Notes: generated from the sequence alone by a model not told the origin. Positions 17,408 to 28,397 are shown, counted from the first letter of the stretch. The stretch: 64,000 nt of DNA from Clostridia bacterium (GCA_017539905.1 JAFYBZ010000007.1:1-64000), one strand, 5' to 3'. Translations and numbers: made by a program.

Positions 17408-18754
17408 TTAATCAGTCGCCTTTTTGAATTTTCTAAGTGGATTAGGTAAAATTCCACGGATTTCAGAATCAGTTGATGAAGTAGTAATTGTATTATCCTC
17501 TTGAGCACTAAGTGGTGCAAAAGAAGGTAGCTTTTCTTTGATTCCAGCTTTTTCTTCAAATTTAACTTTAACTTGATTTGCCTTAGCTGTCTTAATTGTT
17601 TGCTTATATACATCCATAGTCTTCTTTGCAATTATTTCCCAATTGTATTCTTTTGTAACTTTTTGATATGCATTCTTTGCAATTTGCTTACACAAATCAT
17701 GATTGAATAATACTTCCAATATAGAATCTGCTAAGCTATTGGCATTCCCAGAATATGATTTCATACCATCAATGCCATGTGATACTATCTCGTTTAATCC
17801 ACCAGTATCTGAAACTACTGTAGCAGCACCCGATAGCATTCCTTCTAGTGCAACGATACCAAATGGTTCATATAAGCTAGGAAATACTGCTACATCTGCA
17901 GCCTTGTACATCTTAGTAATTTGAACATCATTTAAATATCCTGTGAAATATACTCTATTTGAAATTCCAAGTCTTTCTGCTTGGGATTTAAGCTCATCAA
18001 GACATGGTCCACGACCTGCAATTATAAACTTAACATCATTATAATTTTGTAAAATTTTAGGAGCAGCATCTAATAATATTTGGATACCTTTTTCATAAAC
18101 TATACGTCCAGCAAAGAAAATAATTTTTTCATTATCTGAAGCATAATTTCTTCTAAAGTCCCAATCTCTAACTTTACCATCAAATTTGTTAACATTAATT
18201 CCATTTGGAACAACATGAATGTTTTCCCATGGCTTACCAAATAGATGGCTGATCTCATTCTTCATGTATAAGCTATTGCAAATTACATCTGAAGCCTCAT
18301 ATGTAAGCAACCACTCAACATCATTTACATATCCTTGATTCTTATCATGGATTCCTTTATTTCTACCACTTTCAGTAGCATGAATAGTAGCAACTAAAGG
18401 TATTTTATAAGAATTTTTAATTGTTCTTGCAGAATAAGCAACAAGCCAATCATGAGCATGAACAACATCAAATTTACCAAATTCTTTAATTACATCTGCA
18501 GCTTTTTCAATAACACAGAAGTTAAATTGCATAACCCAATCAACTAAATTATTGGCATTAATAGGATAAGTCTCTATTCTATGAACAAACACTTCTCCAT
18601 CTTTTTCAAATTCTTTTGTGTTTCCCTCTTTATACGTGATGACGTGTACTTCATGACCTTGATTAGCAAAAACATGTGATAGATCATGAACTACTCTTGC
18701 TATACCACCTACAATTCGAGGTGGATACTCCCAAGTAAGCATCATTATTCTCAT
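17408..18754 (-). CDS. GT4-type glycosyltransferase, probable glycogen synthase
   Basis: The 448-residue protein begins MRIMMLTWEYPPRIVGGIAR, the glycine-rich start of glycogen-synthase-like GT4/GT5 enzymes, and has HAHDWLVAYSA near residue 100, a sugar-nucleotide domain starting IIFFAGRIVYEKGIQILL, and the donor-binding motif PSLYEPFGIVALEGMLSG near residue 290. It probably adds glucose from a nucleotide sugar to an alpha-glucan. Context supports this: DUF4912, a GH57 branching enzyme and a phosphorylase lie on the other side of a shared divergent region. A different glycan acceptor remains possible. The C-terminal 50 residues are polar and not conserved in the fold. Confidence 0.85.
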   Translation of the reverse strand: MRIMMLTWEYPPRIVGGIARVVHDLSHVFANQGHEVHVITYKEGNTKEFEKDGEVFVHRIETYPINANNLVDWVMQFNFCVIEKAADVIKEFGKFDVVHAHDWLVAYSARTIKNSYKIPLVATIHATESGRNKGIHDKNQGYVNDVEWLLTYEASDVICNSLYMKNEISHLFGKPWENIHVVPNGINVNKFDGKVRDWDFRRNYASDNEKIIFFAGRIVYEKGIQILLDAAPKILQNYNDVKFIIAGRGPCLDELKSQAERLGISNRVYFTGYLNDVQITKMYKAADVAVFPSLYEPFGIVALEGMLSGAATVVSDTGGLNEIVSHGIDGMKSYSGNANSLADSILEVLFNHDLCKQIAKNAYQKVTKEYNWEIIAKKTMDVYKQTIKTAKANQVKVKFEEKAGIKEKLPSFAPLSAQEDNTITTSSTDSEIRGILPNPLRKFKKATD

Positions 18755-19171
18755 ATTAAAACGTTCCTCCTAAATTTGTCTTACGTCCATTTAATTTTTT
18801 CGAAAAATTTTTGTAAAAAAAACTAAATTTTTTTGAAAAAATTACTGAAAAAAATATACCTAAAAAATCAGTATAAAACTGCTATTACCATTGTATATAT
18901 AAAGATTTTTATTGTAAACATTTGACCATTAAATTTAAAAATTCTGTAATATTATATTTGAATAATTTTTGCAGATTTTTGTTCTAGATTCTATATTGTT
19001 CATTTAACCTGCTAGAATTTACAAAAACATTACAAATTCTCGATTTTATTGATAAAAATTTGTAAAAAAGGTAAAATTATTTGTATTGAGTGAGTATTGG
19101 GTCTATTTTTGACCAATTGTGTCATTTTTTATTTAAAACTAACAAACTAAAGAAAAGAGGAGGGAGAATAA
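18755..19171. promoter_or_regulatory. AT-rich divergent control region
   Basis: This 417-base stretch between the GT4 gene (minus) and the DUF4912 gene (plus) has no credible reading frame. It is very AT-rich, with A/T tracts in rough phase around 18785-18870. A plausible plus-strand promoter is TTGATA (19049-19054) and TAAAAT (19072-19077) with a 17-base spacer. I could not assign the minus-strand promoter. AGGAGGGAG lies just before the GTG at 19172. Confidence 0.55.
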
Positions 19172-19738
19172 GTGCAACTTCTAAAGTCAGAATACTATGA
19201 ATTGCCAAAAAACTATAATCGCACAGTTATACGCTTATTAGTACAGTCTCCTACTCGTATGTTTGTTTATTGGGAAGTTTCAGACGATACAATAAGGTCA
19301 TTTAACAAGAAATACCACAATTATGACGATTGCGTAGTTGTACTTAAGGTCACCAACATAACCAATAATTATTCTTACTCAATTCCAGTTAATCCTTTTG
19401 CCAACAATTATTATATTGAAGTTGAAGACTCTGGATGCAATTACAAAGTTGAACTAGGAAGAATGGTTAAGAATTCTTTCATTAACCTATATACATCAAA
19501 TGTTGCAATGGTTCCGTCAATGTATCCTGCACGTTCAAATTACTCATTGGATGGAGTTTTATTTGGCAATTACCTATGTATTGGGGATAAATCTAAGATT
19601 AAAATATTTGGTTCAAAAGAACATTATGATAGATTTCAAAATCAAAATCATACCGCATTTGAAAACAAGAAGTTTAACGGAAGCTCAGAAGGTTTCTTAG
19701 GTTCTTCTGAAAATTCTTCTGGATTTAGAGGTTTTTGA
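19172..19738 (+). CDS. DUF4912 protein, glycogen-associated
   Basis: The 188-residue protein starts at a GTG after AGGAGGGAG. Residues 15-130 match the DUF4912 pattern: LLVQSPTRMFVYWEVSDDT, then a beta-rich body ending with the AARSNYSLDG-like segment MYPARSNYSLDGVLFG. The domain is beta-sandwich-like and has been seen next to alpha-glucan genes in Firmicutes. The C-terminus is Asn/Ser/Gly/Phe-rich and low in complexity (FENKKFNGSSEGFLGSSENS). It precedes the GH57 branching enzyme, with a hairpin in between, so the two may be partly uncoupled. A carbohydrate-binding role is likely but unproven. Confidence 0.75.
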   Translation: MQLLKSEYYELPKNYNRTVIRLLVQSPTRMFVYWEVSDDTIRSFNKKYHNYDDCVVVLKVTNITNNYSYSIPVNPFANNYYIEVEDSGCNYKVELGRMVKNSFINLYTSNVAMVPSMYPARSNYSLDGVLFGNYLCIGDKSKIKIFGSKEHYDRFQNQNHTAFENKKFNGSSEGFLGSSENSSGFRGF

Positions 19739-19755
19739 TTATTAAAGCATAAATA

Positions 19756-19785
19756 GGCACCGTAATGTAAGCGGTGCTATTTTTT
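19756..19785 (+). terminator. Hairpin between DUF4912 and GH57 genes
   Basis: GGCACCG pairs with CGGTGCT around a 9-base loop and is followed by ATTTTTT. It is close to the ribosome site of the next gene and could act as terminator or attenuator. Confidence 0.65.
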
Positions 19786-19800
19786 ACAAAATGAAAAGAG

Positions 19801-21393
19801 GTGAGCACCATTCCAAAAGGATATTTAAATTTCGTTCTTCACGCACATTTACCATATGTAAGACATCCGGAAAGTGAGATGTATATGGAAGAAAGATGGC
19901 TATTCGAAGCAATTTCCGAAACATACATTCCTTTAATAAAATACTTTCAAAAGTTATGTGATGAAAACATTCCATTTAAAATCACAATGAACATATCCGC
20001 CCCTCTTATTACAATGCTTACAGATGACTTGCTTCAAAAGAGATCTTTAAGATATTTAGTTGAAAGATTATGGCTCGCTCACAAAGAAATTAGAAGAACA
20101 AAAGGCCATAACGACCTTAATAATCTTGCATGGTTTTATTACAACAGGTTTAAAGAACAATATAAGATATTTAAAAGAGAATATAATTGTAATTTGATTC
20201 CTGCTTTTAAAAAGTTTCAAGACATGGGACACTTAGAAATAGTAGCTTGTCCTGCAACCCATGGTTTTTTACCGCTTCTAAATGTTACTCCTAATGCTTC
20301 TCGTGCTCAAATTGCAAATGGAATAAAAGTTTATGAAGAAGCTTTTGGACGTCATCCGAATGGAATGTGGCTTTCAGAATGCGCATATATTCCGGAACTA
20401 GAAGACGCTTTAAATGAATTTGGTATTAAATATATCTTTTTAGAAACACATGGAATCACAAATGCAGATCCTACTCCAATTTATGGAACATTAAGTCCTA
20501 TAATTTCTCCAAAAGGAATAGCTGCTTTTGGAAGAGACTTAGAAAGCAGCGAGCAAGTTTGGAGTTCTATTACTGGTTATCCTGGTCATCCAAATTATAG
20601 AGAATTCTATAAAGATATTGGATTTGAATCAGACTGGGATTACATTAAACCTTTCGTAGCAAAATCTGGCCATCGTGTTGATACAGGACTTAAATATCAT
20701 AGAATTACAGGAAAAACAGACTACAAAGAGCTATATCATCCTGATTGGGCAATGCAAATTGCTGAGGAACAAGCTGACCATTTCATGTATTCTAGAGTTA
20801 AACAAATAAACGACTCTGCAACGAATATGATTGTTCCACCAATAATTACATCTCAATATGATGCTGAATTATATGGTCACTGGTGGTTTGAGGGTCCTTA
20901 TTGGATATATGTATTATTTAAAAAGATTCATTTTAATCAAGATACATTTGAATTAATCACACCTTCTGAATATTTAAATAGATATCCTAAAATTCAAGAA
21001 TCTCAACCTGCAATTTCGACTTGGGGAGCACATGGTTATTCAGAGGTATGGATTAACCCTGGTAATGACTATATGTACAAACATCTTCATGCTGCAGCTG
21101 ACAGAATGGTTTATTTAGCTAGATGCATAACAAATCCAACCGAACTAGAGAGAAAAGCTTTAAATCAATGTGCAAGAGAATTATTGCTTGCGCAAAGTTC
21201 CGACTGGCCTTTCATAGTTACTATGAACACTATGGTTGAATATGCACACAAAAGATTAAAAGATCATATAGGTCGTTTTAACGCCTTAGCTGACATGATA
21301 GATAAACATGAAATAAATGAAGAATATTTAGACGATATTTCTTATAAAGATAAGATATTTCCAAACATTGATTATTCAATTTATGCAAAATAG
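19801..21393 (+). CDS. GH57 1,4-alpha-glucan branching enzyme
   Basis: The 530-residue protein starts at a GTG (AAAAGAG upstream). It opens with the GH57 motif NFVLHAHLPYVRHPE and contains GMWLSECAYIPELED (third motif), YDAELYGHWWFEGP (fourth motif with the catalytic Asp region), and a DUF1957-type C-terminal helical domain with WPFIVTMNTMVEYAHKRLKDH. GH57 branching enzymes form alpha-1,6 branches in glycogen. The length and domain order match the bacterial and archaeal branching enzymes better than amylopullulanases. Neighbouring synthase and phosphorylase genes support a role in storage glucan. Confidence 0.9.
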   Translation: MSTIPKGYLNFVLHAHLPYVRHPESEMYMEERWLFEAISETYIPLIKYFQKLCDENIPFKITMNISAPLITMLTDDLLQKRSLRYLVERLWLAHKEIRRTKGHNDLNNLAWFYYNRFKEQYKIFKREYNCNLIPAFKKFQDMGHLEIVACPATHGFLPLLNVTPNASRAQIANGIKVYEEAFGRHPNGMWLSECAYIPELEDALNEFGIKYIFLETHGITNADPTPIYGTLSPIISPKGIAAFGRDLESSEQVWSSITGYPGHPNYREFYKDIGFESDWDYIKPFVAKSGHRVDTGLKYHRITGKTDYKELYHPDWAMQIAEEQADHFMYSRVKQINDSATNMIVPPIITSQYDAELYGHWWFEGPYWIYVLFKKIHFNQDTFELITPSEYLNRYPKIQESQPAISTWGAHGYSEVWINPGNDYMYKHLHAAADRMVYLARCITNPTELERKALNQCARELLLAQSSDWPFIVTMNTMVEYAHKRLKDHIGRFNALADMIDKHEINEEYLDDISYKDKIFPNIDYSIYAK

Positions 21394-21422
21394 AAAAACC
21401 GAGCCATTAAGGCTCGGTTTTT
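21394..21422. terminator. Bidirectional terminator after GH57 gene
   Basis: AAAAACCGAGCC pairs perfectly with its complement around ATTAA, with T-rich flanks on both strands. It serves the GH57 gene and the giant convergent gene at 21426. Confidence 0.92.
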
Positions 21423-21425
21423 GTT

Positions 21426-24400
21426 TTATTTACCTCTTTCAATATCTTTTAAAATCTGTGCTACTAATTTCTTAGCCTTACCATCAACCTTTTCTTGAAT
21501 AGATGCGATTTGTTGAGGTGTACATAGTCTCAAAATAGCTTCTAATTCAATTCTAGTATCCAATGTTCCTGTATCTTTATTTGCAATATTTTTAGCCTGA
21601 TTTACAAGCATATTTGTAACCATAACAGTAACATCTGGTCCTAAAATATCCTTAGCAGATGGATCTTTAAAGAACTCATCACAAGAAATATTTCTTGCTT
21701 TATAGTAATTCTTAAGCATCAATTCTTGATAGTATAAGCAAGTCTTTAAATTAATTGCTTCAGTTGGATCTTTAAATGCATTAGAAGCCAGTTTACGATT
21801 GATAATCATAATAGATTGTTCATTCTTACCTTTTTCACAAATGTAAATTGATTTATCCTGAGCATCAATTAATCTATCCATAAAGTAGTCTGTAATTAAT
21901 ACTGCTTTTCTTTGTTGAAGTTTATTTAATAGTTTATCATCACTTTCAGATGCAGTAATATTTTCAAATATTCTTAAAAGCTGACTTCCAGACTTATCAT
22001 TAGAAATAACTGTAGCCAAATCTTTCTTAATTGTTTCTTTTTCCTTAGTCATTAATTCTTCTACACCAGAATAATCAAAGTTAGCAGAACCACTTGAATA
22101 TGCAGTCTGAGAATTTCTAATTAGATTTACAATTTGAGCGTTAATGTCATTCAAATTGTTAATTGTAATCTTCTCTTTGTTTGTAAGTTTCATACTACGA
22201 GCAAGTCCTTGTAAGTATGGATCTTCAAATTCAAATTGTTCTTCAACTTCTTCTACTGTATCAGCATTTAGATTAAATGTAACACTTCCATCAGAAGACT
22301 TAAGGCTATCATCGCCTGTAGCATCAAATACATTTTGCTTATTTGATAATCTCATTTGTTCTAATTCTTCTTCAGTAATTGTATTAGCAAATGGATTTAC
22401 TAATTCTTTCTTCTCTTCTTCCTCTTCTCTATCAATTACATTATTTGTGTAAATAAGCTTAACAACATTCTCTTCTTGATTTTCAGAAACAACTATTGCA
22501 TGAGGATCAGTCTTTACAAATCTCCAAATCTCATTTTCATTATAGATAACTTTATTTGTGATTTGTGGCTCATAATGTGCACCTATTTGAACATCATAAC
22601 GTTCGTCACCTTTAATCTTCTCGCCAGCTTCATTATAGAATTCCCATCTAACTTTAGTCTTAGCTTCTTGATAAGTAACAGTAACGATATTGTTTACGTT
22701 TCCTACTTTCAAATGAACAGGCTTAACATCAAGTAATCTCCATTTTTTATTGTCTTCGTCAAAAATATATGGCTCTGGGTCTGGAACATATTCTTGACCA
22801 ACCTGCATTTCATTCTTTGTGTTAGGTATAATTGTAATACCTTCAACAGTAACAAATCTAATGATGATATCAGCCATAGCGACTTCATAAGAATATGTAA
22901 GTACGTTATGTTCTGGATCTTCAAATACATTGATAGGATCTTTCTTCCAAGCAGCAAGTTTCCATTCGTTTCCTCTTTTATCTTTAATATACTCTGGAGG
23001 CTCTGGAGTGTACTTACTACCTACTTGTAGATGAACTCTCTCATCATCTCTTAATTCAACACCATTTAAATCCTTATATTTGATAATAACATCACTATTA
23101 ATAGGTTCAAATGTAACTGTAAATTCATTTGGAGTTTCTGTTTTACCCATTGGGATCTCTTTAATAACAATCTCTTCTGGTTCAATTTTCGTAACCCTAT
23201 AAAGAAGTGAATCTTCATTAGTGAAGTCTTTGTTAATTAAAGGTTTGTAATGGCTACCTAACTGAGCTTTTTTCATAACTGGCTCAATAATATCATTACC
23301 CCATAAATCGATGTAATTAATCTTAACATCAATATCTAATGGAATGAATGTAAGTTTGATAATATTCTTACTGTCTTCTTCATCAACTTCAATCTTTTCT
23401 CTATCTCTTTCAGAATATTCCCATACACAGCCTTTTTCATCAGTGACAATCATATCGAACTGAGGATCATAAACGCTACCAATTTGAGCAAGTAATGAGG
23501 TAGATTTAACAATTTCATTTCCAACATTATCAAGATATTTAAATGTTACCGTACCTTGAGCTTCCTCATAAGCTAGAACGATATTGTTATCCATTGGATT
23601 TTCAGAAATTACAACATCCACTTTACTCTTTGGATTAAACGACCATCTATTTCCTAATCTATCAATAATCTTTGTTGGTACATTTTCACCAAACACACTA
23701 CCAATTTGTAATTTCTTGGTTTCTTCTGGTTTTATTTCATTTCCAACTGGATCTAAGTATTTAATCTTACATTCAGCTAGTTTTGGCTTGTACTTAACTA
23801 CTGTAAAGTTTCTTGTTTCATCTTCAGATACTTTAATTGGATCAACTTTATATGAAGATGTAAACAATTTTGATTCTGATGAAGCAGCTTGAATCCAATG
23901 CTTTCCTTCTTCATCAACAATTGTATTTTTAACTGTAACTAAATAGCTTGAACCAACTTGGTGCTTGCTAACTTCAGGTTTAATAACTTCCTCATTAGTT
24001 TCTTGATTAATAAATTTATCATAAACATGAACCATATAACGTTCATATGAAATCTTGTAAGTATTCTCTTCTAGATTTGGAGAAATCTTAACTTCAAATT
24101 TATTATCATCACTAGCTATCCAAGAAAGTTTTTGATTATCCATTAATACTTTTGTATATTCAACATTATAAATGCTACCAATTTGTAATTTAAGATTCTT
24201 ATCTTTTTCAAGCATATAATTGGTTTCATCTGTATAGTATTGAACAGTAACATCAATTAATTCTTTATCATAGTTATCTACTATAACGTTGCCATTTGGA
24301 TCTTCCTGAACTTTTATTCTATCTGCAGATACTTTTCTAAATGCCCAATATTTACCTTCTTTATCTATAACTCTATTTACTTCTGGAGTTACATATACAC

Positions 24401-27400
24401 TTCCTACTTGTGCATCTATTACCTTATCAGCAACAAGTGCTTCATTTTGCATATTCAAAAATCTTTGAGTTACTTTTTGTAATAAAGGTACATACTTAAT
24501 ATTAATCTTGTTTACTTCGTCTTTAACCTTTATCTCGTTAACTTTGATATTTGAATATGTCCATATTCTACCTTCTCCATCAGTAACTCTCGGAAGAATA
24601 TTTGCGTTAAATGCATTTCCTACTTGAAGCTTTTCAACTTTTGGAGTTGTTAACTCTGTTCCGTCATTATCAATATATCTTGTCATTACATCAACTAACA
24701 ATGGAATATAGTTTGAAGTAACAATGTTCTTTTCTGGGTTTTCATCAACTATTATTTCTTCTCTAGATATGTTTTTAAGAGTCCAACCAATACCATTATC
24801 TTCAATTATTTTTTCATACTTCTTAATCGCCAACTTCTTACCAATTTGTTCTGGTTTTACAACATCTTGGTGAACAATTTGACCATATTCGTTAGTATAT
24901 TTAAGTGTGACATTACATACATCTGGCTCATACTTTAACAATACAATATTCTCTTGCTCATTTTCTTTAGCAATTATATTCATTGCTGGTTCGCCAACAT
25001 ATTTCCATCTACACTTATCTTTATCAAACAATTGAAGTCCAATATTTGGAACAAATACTCCGCCCAATTTTGTTGTAATGATTAAGTCATTAACAATTGA
25101 CTTGCTATCTGAAATATTAATGCATCTGACAACAACTTTTGCCTTAATCTCATCATAAATTAATATAAAATGCGCATTTTCTCTTACAAACATTGTAGCT
25201 GGTTCAGTCTTAGTAACCATCCATCTTTCGCCTTTATCAGATGTGATTTTTTCATATAAAGATGGATTATATTCACTACCTTTTTGCGCTTGAACTTTTA
25301 TTTCTTCTTTTAATTTTTCACCATTTACATTTCTAAACGATAAGAAAATATCAACAAGCTTTTTATCATAATGGATTTGGAAAATATTCTCTTCCTCATG
25401 AATATTTACTTTAAATTGCTTCTCATTGTTTGTAGAAAGTTCCCATTCTCTCTGATCTTTAGATTGCAAAGAGCTAATAAACTCAGGTGTAACATATGTA
25501 CCTGCTTGAGCCTCTCTATCCTTCTTTGGAAGAAGTTCATTGCCCTCATCGTCAACATATTGGAAGAACACTCTTGTAATAAGTGGTTTGTATGAATATG
25601 ATACTCTGTTAGACACTTCACTTTCCGATACTATAAGTGTCTTTTCTTTATCTATACAAATCCAAACCTTACCTTCAACATCTTCAATTTCATTGATTGT
25701 TGCAGGTGTATATGTAGTACCTATTTGAGCTTTTTCAATTATATCGTCTTTAACTCTTTGACCTCTTTCGTTAATCATAGAAATCATAATTGTAGATAAT
25801 ACTTTTTCGTATGATACAATACAAATATTTAAAGATTCATCAGCCATTACTTTGAATTCTGGCTTGCTTGCGCCCAACAAATTCCAGTGTTTTCCATATA
25901 TATCAATTAAAGCAGGTTCATATACTGGATTATATATTTTTCCAATTTGTACAAGTTCAACAACATCGTCTTTAATTTTAATTCCTTCATCATCAAAGAA
26001 CTCTGTTATTACTCTTGCTTTCTTTTCATCATATATTAACTCTATTACATTTAATTCTGTTTCCGAAACATATATTGTGCTCTTTGAGTCAGCACCAACT
26101 GTCCATACAAGTCCTTGACTATCTACAAGTTCAGGTGGAACAACAGCCGAGAATTCCTTATTAGCGACAGTAGATATTTTTTCTTGTGGCTTAATATCTA
26201 ATCCTTGACGTGTCTTGTATGAAATGAATACATCTGATTTTATGACATCATAAATAAGTGTCAAAACATTAGTAGCTTCTTTTTCTGACACTGTGAACCT
26301 AGCTGGATTGCTTTGATATAAATTCCATTCAGTTCCTGTTTTATCAGTGAACTTCTTGGCAGCAACCATATCGAATACTTCTCCAACTTGCATATTCTTT
26401 ATTATAGGGGCAGATAGCTCTGCGCCTTGTTTATTCAAATAATTAATTCTAACTTTAGCAGTTCTTTTTACGTATCTAACCTCAATAATGTTCTGTGCAT
26501 TATCATTTGTAACAGTAACATTTGGAATTTGATTTGAGGCTATAACCCACTCTTTGCCTTCTTTATCATTAATATTTGTAATGATTTCCGGTGTATAAAT
26601 ACTGCCAATATCAACATCTCTGATAATATTTTCTTTTAGGATATTTCCATCTGAATCAATATATTTAACAGTAATATATTTTTCGTTTGGATCTTTTGGC
26701 CTTGTAGCAACAAATGTGGCACCAGTACCAATATCAATTTCAGAAAAGGCAGATCCTCCATCTCCTTTGGCTAAGTCAATAGGAGTACCATTATACATTT
26801 CAATTTCTCTTCCTAAAGCTTGAAGCTCTGGGAAATAAAAAACTACTTCTATACTTGGAACAGGCAGGGTATCTGTACCTATATTATCTAAGTCCTTATA
26901 AATATATCCCAAAAGTTGCGGAATAGAGCGGCTATCTATGATAGTCTCTCTCTTAATAACAGCTGCGTTATAGTTTATATTAAAGTCAGCAATTGATTGC
27001 TTCCTTATAGTGTTTCCTTCTAAATCAGTGTAATTTAGCTTGTTACCAACTGTAAGATAAATTCCACTTAATTTTTCTACAAATCTATACTTGTACCTTC
27101 CATTTAGATTATTCTCAATTGAGTTGTACAAGATATTTTCAAATTCTCGTCTATTTCTAATAATTGTAAATCTATATCTTAATGGTTCTATAAATTCCAT
27201 ACTCTCTTGAGTATGTGCTTTAATAAAATCAATTGGAAGAACAATCAATTCTTTATTAAGTCTCTTAAATACTCCCATTAAGTATTGTCTTTGAATTTGA
27301 TAACCAACTTCATGAGAGAATCTTGCAATAAGTTTCTCCATTTCTTGTCTTAAAGCAGGATCTTCTTTATATCCAACGAGTTCTCTATAAGTTGGTTTGT

Positions 27401-28253
27401 TTGCACCATCAGATGCTGTATAGATTGCAAGTTCTTCTTGTCTTGTACCATCATCTAATATCCATGCATAGGTAGGTTTTCCTAATTTAAAATCGGCTGT
27501 TTTATTTACTTGGCTAAGTAATAAATATGGATCATTTGAAATAAATCCAGCTGAAACTCCATCACCAGCAAATTTTAATTTAACTTCTTTTTCAACAAAT
27601 TCAATTCTATTAATACGTCTATTTATATATTTGTATTGATAACTTGTAATAACCTCCGCAAATTTTTGTGCATTATCATATAATCTTAATCTAGGATTTA
27701 AATTTTCTATAAGTATTGTATCTATAACATACTCTGACATTAGAACATACAAAATATCTTTTGCTTTAAGACTTGGTATACGTCCTCCAGCTGTCAAAGC
27801 ATTATAATAATCGTTTGCCTCTGATTCTCTTTCATCACCAAAAATCTCTTCATATGTTTTATCACCAAATCTGGCCGAAACATCTCTTGATGGACTATAA
27901 ACTAAGATAATAATTTTTTTATCTTTAGTAATACCAATTATGCAAAGACTTTGAGATAAAGGATAGTCAACAATTGAAATTTGACTACCAACAGTAGAAA
28001 ACTTTGCAAAATTATCTATTTTGCCATCAAATAAAAATTTATCTTGGAGCTTACCAGAAAGATTTAGATAAAATCTTGGAATCTCTGCTGTAGGCTGGTC
28101 ATAAGAAATTACCTCAACTCTAGCCATAAGTTCGCTCTCTGTATATTTACTAGTATCAACAGTAATAGAGAATTCTCTCATCTTGTTTTCGACAAATCCT
28201 GCTCCATAACCGAGTGATACTAATTTATTCTTTAGTACACGTCTAATCATCAT
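21426..28253 (-). CDS. Giant 2275-residue MucBP-like repeat protein without signal peptide
   Basis: The protein has three parts. Residues 1 to about 515 are an unknown alpha/beta region (LSLGYGAGFVENKMREFS at the start). About 515-1985 is a string of 19 repeats by my count, each about 77 residues, with the MucBP-like pattern V..Y.D..GN.L....Q.GS.Y.P......D..G..W and V.E...N...L.Y. About 1985-2275 is a helical region rich in Lys, Asp and Asn. I see no signal peptide, membrane helix or LPXTG anchor, which is odd for MucBP-type repeats, usually found on exported adhesins. Either of two adjacent ATG codons (28253, 28250) may be used; the second is better spaced from AGGTGAT. It sits between two alpha-glucan genes. 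Function unknown. Confidence 0.8.
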   Translation of the reverse strand: MMIRRVLKNKLVSLGYGAGFVENKMREFSITVDTSKYTESELMARVEVISYDQPTAEIPRFYLNLSGKLQDKFLFDGKIDNFAKFSTVGSQISIVDYPLSQSLCIIGITKDKKIIILVYSPSRDVSARFGDKTYEEIFGDERESEANDYYNALTAGGRIPSLKAKDILYVLMSEYVIDTILIENLNPRLRLYDNAQKFAEVITSYQYKYINRRINRIEFVEKEVKLKFAGDGVSAGFISNDPYLLLSQVNKTADFKLGKPTYAWILDDGTRQEELAIYTASDGANKPTYRELVGYKEDPALRQEMEKLIARFSHEVGYQIQRQYLMGVFKRLNKELIVLPIDFIKAHTQESMEFIEPLRYRFTIIRNRREFENILYNSIENNLNGRYKYRFVEKLSGIYLTVGNKLNYTDLEGNTIRKQSIADFNINYNAAVIKRETIIDSRSIPQLLGYIYKDLDNIGTDTLPVPSIEVVFYFPELQALGREIEMYNGTPIDLAKGDGGSAFSEIDIGTGATFVATRPKDPNEKYITVKYIDSDGNILKENIIRDVDIGSIYTPEIITNINDKEGKEWVIASNQIPNVTVTNDNAQNIIEVRYVKRTAKVRINYLNKQGAELSAPIIKNMQVGEVFDMVAAKKFTDKTGTEWNLYQSNPARFTVSEKEATNVLTLIYDVIKSDVFISYKTRQGLDIKPQEKISTVANKEFSAVVPPELVDSQGLVWTVGADSKSTIYVSETELNVIELIYDEKKARVITEFFDDEGIKIKDDVVELVQIGKIYNPVYEPALIDIYGKHWNLLGASKPEFKVMADESLNICIVSYEKVLSTIMISMINERGQRVKDDIIEKAQIGTTYTPATINEIEDVEGKVWICIDKEKTLIVSESEVSNRVSYSYKPLITRVFFQYVDDEGNELLPKKDREAQAGTYVTPEFISSLQSKDQREWELSTNNEKQFKVNIHEEENIFQIHYDKKLVDIFLSFRNVNGEKLKEEIKVQAQKGSEYNPSLYEKITSDKGERWMVTKTEPATMFVRENAHFILIYDEIKAKVVVRCINISDSKSIVNDLIITTKLGGVFVPNIGLQLFDKDKCRWKYVGEPAMNIIAKENEQENIVLLKYEPDVCNVTLKYTNEYGQIVHQDVVKPEQIGKKLAIKKYEKIIEDNGIGWTLKNISREEIIVDENPEKNIVTSNYIPLLVDVMTRYIDNDGTELTTPKVEKLQVGNAFNANILPRVTDGEGRIWTYSNIKVNEIKVKDEVNKINIKYVPLLQKVTQRFLNMQNEALVADKVIDAQVGSVYVTPEVNRVIDKEGKYWAFRKVSADRIKVQEDPNGNVIVDNYDKELIDVTVQYYTDETNYMLEKDKNLKLQIGSIYNVEYTKVLMDNQKLSWIASDDNKFEVKISPNLEENTYKISYERYMVHVYDKFINQETNEEVIKPEVSKHQVGSSYLVTVKNTIVDEEGKHWIQAASSESKLFTSSYKVDPIKVSEDETRNFTVVKYKPKLAECKIKYLDPVGNEIKPEETKKLQIGSVFGENVPTKIIDRLGNRWSFNPKSKVDVVISENPMDNNIVLAYEEAQGTVTFKYLDNVGNEIVKSTSLLAQIGSVYDPQFDMIVTDEKGCVWEYSERDREKIEVDEEDSKNIIKLTFIPLDIDVKINYIDLWGNDIIEPVMKKAQLGSHYKPLINKDFTNEDSLLYRVTKIEPEEIVIKEIPMGKTETPNEFTVTFEPINSDVIIKYKDLNGVELRDDERVHLQVGSKYTPEPPEYIKDKRGNEWKLAAWKKDPINVFEDPEHNVLTYSYEVAMADIIIRFVTVEGITIIPNTKNEMQVGQEYVPDPEPYIFDEDNKKWRLLDVKPVHLKVGNVNNIVTVTYQEAKTKVRWEFYNEAGEKIKGDERYDVQIGAHYEPQITNKVIYNENEIWRFVKTDPHAIVVSENQEENVVKLIYTNNVIDREEEEEKKELVNPFANTITEEELEQMRLSNKQNVFDATGDDSLKSSDGSVTFNLNADTVEEVEEQFEFEDPYLQGLARSMKLTNKEKITINNLNDINAQIVNLIRNSQTAYSSGSANFDYSGVEELMTKEKETIKKDLATVISNDKSGSQLLRIFENITASESDDKLLNKLQQRKAVLITDYFMDRLIDAQDKSIYICEKGKNEQSIMIINRKLASNAFKDPTEAINLKTCLYYQELMLKNYYKARNISCDEFFKDPSAKDILGPDVTVMVTNMLVNQAKNIANKDTGTLDTRIELEAILRLCTPQQIASIQEKVDGKAKKLVAQILKDIERGK

Positions 28254-28397
28254 ATCACCTCATATAATATGTCACATTACATTATACTAATAACCTACGG
28301 ATTCTTCAAGAAAATTAGATTCCATTTGATATTTGTTACATATTTGTAACAATTGAATTTTAAGTTGCAAATCAAAGTGTTATGAAAAATTTTGTAG

